From contig RFFY01000014.1 in the NCBI GenBank assembly GCA_003697065.1, positions 1 through 11,789 of the forward strand: a stretch of DNA of 11,789 nt, given 5' to 3'. Below are positions 9,974 through 11,789 of this stretch, piece by piece. The stretch comes from Actinomyces sp. Its GTDB lineage: Bacteria > Actinomycetota > Acidimicrobiia > Acidimicrobiales > Aldehydirespiratoraceae. How positions within the stretch are numbered: the stretch's first letter is position 1; each line of letters begins with the position of its first letter. Made by a program: the position numbers and the translations under genes. The notes beneath the pieces were generated by a model that did no database searches, had not been told where the DNA came from, and worked only from the letters and a program-made list of their open reading frames with translations.

Positions 9974-10000
9974 GTGCGGTGGACCCGCGGAGGTCCGCAC
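9974..10000 (-). promoter_or_regulatory. Hairpin in the dnaK 5' leader
   Basis: GTGCGG (9974-9979) pairs with CCGCAC (9995-10000). ACC (9983-9985) pairs with GGT (9992-9994) inside it, leaving a 3-nt bulge and a 6-nt loop. It sits about 44-70 nt upstream of the dnaK ATG, within the predicted leader. It does not occlude the RBS AGGAG near the start. A role is unproven. Confidence 0.35.
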
Positions 10001-10013
10001 CGTGTTGAACCGC

Positions 10014-10069
10014 ACCCTAGCCGCGATCATTCCCATCCACACCGAAAACCTGAGTGCCCTGTTATCAGG
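10014..10069 (-). promoter_or_regulatory. dnaK promoter region with HAIR-like HspR operator
   Basis: CCTGAGT (10049-10055) and TATCAGG (10063-10069), with the 7-nt spacer GCCCTGT, match the HAIR arms CTTGAGT and ACTCAAG at 10 of 14 positions with exact spacing. Candidate minus-strand -10 boxes are AATGAT (10026-10031, 17 nt from the operator, the same geometry as at clpB) and TAGGGT (10014-10019, a better TANNNT match but farther). No clear -35 is seen, and the operator occupies that place. The flank and spacer AAACCTGAG-y-GC-m-CTGT are shared with the clpB site. Confidence 0.68.
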
Positions 10070-10089
10070 TCTCCCTCCCCACCCCAACC

Positions 10090-10140
10090 CGTTCTGGCTC
10101 CGCCAGGCGCGGCCGAGCAGTGGTGGGAGGAGCCAGAACG
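10090..10140. repeat. 51-bp palindromic element, copy 1 (upstream of gpmA)
   Basis: CGTTCTGGCTCC (10090-10101) and GGAGCCAGAACG (10129-10140) are perfect 12-bp inverted arms around a 27-nt centre containing CAGGCGCG. The same arms and the same total length of 51 bp recur after gpmA at 10969-11019. It resembles a REP-like or other short palindromic repeat. It lies between the dnaK operator and the gpmA -10 box, so it may also insulate divergent promoters. Confidence 0.85.
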
Positions 10141-10169
10141 CCGACAAGCGGTGGCGGCGCGGGTCCGGT

Positions 10170-10175
10170 TAGCGT
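10170..10175 (+). promoter_or_regulatory. Putative -10 box for a leaderless gpmA transcript
   Basis: TAGCGT (10170-10175) fits TANNNT and ends 7 nt before the gpmA ATG at 10183, the spacing expected if transcription starts at or next to the A of ATG. No Shine-Dalgarno is visible before that ATG, which supports a leaderless message. No clear -35 was found. Confidence 0.42.
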
Positions 10176-10182
10176 CGGGACC

Positions 10183-10947
10183 ATGCACACCCTCATCTGC
10201 GTCCGCCACGGTCGCTCCGAGTGGAACGAGCGCAACCTCTTCACCGGCTGGTACGACTGCCCCCTCATCGAGGCCGGGCGCCAGGAGGCCCATCGCGCGG
10301 CCCAGCTCCTGGCCGACGCCGGGATGCTGCCCGACATCGTCCACACCTCCCTGCTCCAGCGCGCCATCGAGACCGCCGAGATCATCTGCGCCGACCTCGA
10401 CCGGCGCTGGCTCCCGGTGCGTCGCAGCTGGCGCCTCAACGAACGCCACTACGGCGACCTGACCGGGCTCGACAAGGCCGAGACCCTCGAACGCCACGGA
10501 CCCGAACAGCTCCAGGCGTGGCGCCGCTCCTACGACACCCCGCCCCCGCCGATCCGCGACGACAACCCCTTCAACCCGAACCGCTCCCCGGCCTATGCCG
10601 ACCTGCCGCCCGAGCTCGTGCCCCGTACCGAGTGCCTCGCCGACGTGGTCGAGCGGATGCTGCCCTGGTGGTACGACGCCATCGTCCCCGACCTGCGCGC
10701 CGGGCGGGTCGTCCTGGTCGCCGCCCACGGCAACAGCCTCCGGGCCCTGGTCAAGCACCTCGACGGGATCTCCGACGACGACATCGCCGCCCTCAACATC
10801 CCCACCGGCATGCCCCTGGTGTACGAGCTCGGCGACGACATGGCCCCCCTCGACCAGCGCCATCCCCTCGAGCGGGCCCTCGATCCCGAAGCGGCCGCCG
10901 CCGGCGCCGCCGAGGTGGCCGCCCAGGCCAGCCGTCCCACATCCTGA
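10183..10947 (+). CDS. gpmA: 2,3-bisphosphoglycerate-dependent phosphoglycerate mutase
   Basis: This 254-aa cytoplasmic glycolytic enzyme interconverts 3- and 2-phosphoglycerate through a phosphohistidine. The catalytic set is present: Arg8 and His9 in VRHGRSEWN (phosphorylated His), Arg60, Glu87 in LNERHYGDLTG, and His182 in AAHGNSLRALVKHL. Also typical are FTGWYD (20-25), NIPTGMPLVYEL (205-216) and a length close to the 250 aa of E. coli GpmA. The motif RHGRS has Arg where E. coli has Glu (RHGES); this position varies in the family, so activity is not in doubt. The ATG at 10183 gives the exact family N-terminus, while an in-frame extension to 10054 crosses the 51-bp palindrome and is not credible. 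It is divergent from dnaK and convergent with the next gene. An Ala-rich tail (235-250) follows the core. Confidence 0.95.
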   Translation: MHTLICVRHGRSEWNERNLFTGWYDCPLIEAGRQEAHRAAQLLADAGMLPDIVHTSLLQRAIETAEIICADLDRRWLPVRRSWRLNERHYGDLTGLDKAETLERHGPEQLQAWRRSYDTPPPPIRDDNPFNPNRSPAYADLPPELVPRTECLADVVERMLPWWYDAIVPDLRAGRVVLVAAHGNSLRALVKHLDGISDDDIAALNIPTGMPLVYELGDDMAPLDQRHPLERALDPEAAAAGAAEVAAQASRPTS

Positions 10948-10968
10948 GACCGCCCCACCTCCAGCACC

Positions 10969-11019
10969 CGTTCTGGCTCCCCCTGCAACCACCGGAGCGC
11001 GCCTGAGGGAGCCAGAACG
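10969..11019. repeat. 51-bp palindromic element, copy 2 (downstream of gpmA)
   Basis: CGTTCTGGCTCCC (10969-10981) and GGGAGCCAGAACG (11007-11019) are perfect 13-bp arms around 25 nt. Arms and length match copy 1. Read on the minus strand the centre contains CAGGCGCG at the same offset as copy 1, so the two copies are in opposite orientation. It lies exactly between the convergent ends of gpmA (10947) and the gene at 11036, where it could act as a bidirectional terminator. Confidence 0.85.
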
Positions 11020-11035
11020 AGGGGAGGGGGCGGGG

Positions 11036-11789
11036 TCAGGCGGCTCGGGCCGGGTCGGGGTGGTCGAGGCGCAGGCGCCGCAGCCGAGTGACCAACGAGT
11101 CGCTGCGGTGGAAGACGTCGAAGGCGTCGACCCCGACCACCGTCCAGCCCGCCCGCTCCAGGTCCCGATGGCGCGCCTCGTCGCGGTGGCGGTCGGTGAC
11201 CGAGGCGTGGTGGAGTACGTCGCCGACCTCGAAGATCACCCGCCGCTCCCGGTCACAGAAATCGACCCGACCGATCCATCCCTCGTCACCGACGAGGTCG
11301 ACCTGCCGCTCGAGGTCACGCCACCCCGCCAGTAGAGCGAGATCCCGAAAGCGGCCCTCGAGGCCCGACTCGGGCGGGACGTGATCGGCGGGCCGCTCCC
11401 GGAGGATCTGGCGCATGACCCGGATCCCGGGCCTCCCACGGCGGGCGAGGTCGCCGAGCATCCGGTGCAGGGCGGCGGCCGACACGAGGTGGCGCGCCCA
11501 GGCGGCGTCGACCAGGCGGGCCAGACGGGTGGGTGGGATGTCGGGACATTTCGCCAGGTCGAACAGGGTGCGGGCCGGCACCGTGACCGGGATCCCGTCG
11601 ACGGCGGTCAGGTGGCTGTCGGGCAGCCGGCGGGGCTCGTGCACGAGGGCCACCGACGGGCCGTTGTCGACCCGGTGACGACGGGCGGTCACATGCACCG
11701 GCTCGAGGCGGAAGCCCGCCATGCCCCACAGTGCGGCCGCGCTGTGATGGGACACGACCGCCCGCGGACCGGCGTCGAGCGTGGCCGCC
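11036..11789 (-). CDS. AbiEi/DUF559-type protein, N-terminus beyond window
   Basis: The frame ends at TGA 11036 and stays open to the right edge (at least 251 residues), so the true start is outside the window; a GTG at 11755 is internal. The N-terminal part (GPRAVVSHHSAAALWGMAG, then PVHVTARRHR and TVPARTLFDLA) is typical of actinobacterial proteins called AbiEi-family antitoxin-like or DUF559-containing. The C-terminal part (ESGLEGRFRDLALLAGW, GWIGRVDFCDRERRVIFEV, HRDLERAGWTVVGVDAFDV) has the layout of the DUF559/Vsr-like endonuclease fold: Asp in GRVDF, Glu in FEV and a closing RAGW-TVV strand. The usual EVDG is replaced by EVGD. These genes are abundant and mostly uncharacterised; no toxin partner is visible on the side I can see. 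The family call is good; the function is unknown. Confidence 0.8.
   Translation of the reverse strand, partial: AATLDAGPRAVVSHHSAAALWGMAGFRLEPVHVTARRHRVDNGPSVALVHEPRRLPDSHLTAVDGIPVTVPARTLFDLAKCPDIPPTRLARLVDAAWARHLVSAAALHRMLGDLARRGRPGIRVMRQILRERPADHVPPESGLEGRFRDLALLAGWRDLERQVDLVGDEGWIGRVDFCDRERRVIFEVGDVLHHASVTDRHRDEARHRDLERAGWTVVGVDAFDVFHRSDSLVTRLRRLRLDHPDPARAA

Noticed and set aside
9931..10182. CIRCE operator (HrcA type) upstream of dnaK.
   Set aside because: No TTAGCACTC-N9-GAGTGCTAA-like repeat is present. The inverted repeat fits HAIR spacing and hspR is in the operon.
10090..11019. gpmA as cargo of a composite transposon with inverted repeats.
   Set aside because: No transposase and no target-site duplication are visible, each element is itself a complete palindrome, and gpmA is a housekeeping gene.

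Overview
The window is very GC-rich (roughly 70% by eye) and almost wholly coding on the minus strand. The gene order dnaK-grpE-dnaJ-hspR, a MerR-type HspR repressor, and HAIR-like inverted repeats in front of dnaK and clpB point to an actinobacterium (Actinomycetota). The EgtB type, the AbiEi/DUF559-like protein and the short NBD2 loop of ClpB make me lean, without proof, towards Acidimicrobiia or a relative rather than a mycobacterium or streptomycete.

Layout, right to left in the direction of most transcription. 11789-11036 (-): an AbiEi/DUF559-type protein cut by the window edge. 10183-10947 (+): gpmA, with a 51-bp palindromic element on each side. 9930-5831 (-): the heat-shock chaperone operon dnaK-grpE-dnaJ-hspR, with junctions at stop/start overlaps or within 64 bp. 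5607-3256 (-): a 30-codon ORF, egtB and egtD, translationally coupled, for ergothioneine synthesis. 3014-534 (-): clpB with its own HAIR-type promoter and a strong hairpin after it. 399-1 (-): the start of a secreted protein with a His/Asp-rich stretch, cut by the window edge.

The genes form a protein-quality and redox-stress neighbourhood. DnaK/DnaJ/GrpE and ClpB make the disaggregation bichaperone system. HspR is expected to repress both dnaK and clpB through the two HAIR-like sites, with DnaK as co-repressor as in other actinobacteria. The egtBD pair between hspR and clpB has no recognisable TANNNT promoter just upstream and may depend on read-through from the heat-shock operon.

The least expected structure is at gene ends. 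Three unrelated genes (egtD, hspR, grpE) have their last codons plus stop codon repeated in tandem just downstream, with different units (19, about 35 and 14 bp). For hspR the extra copies encode, in other frames, a tail resembling the usual HspR C-terminus. Other notable points are the paired 51-bp palindromes around gpmA, the 30-codon ORF with a strong ribosome-binding site coupled to egtB, and the conserved spacer shared by the two HAIR-like sites. No tRNA, rRNA, CRISPR or transposase gene was found. No gene-free stretch exceeds 300 bp; the three largest (3015-3255, 5608-5830, 9931-10182) are described by their features.
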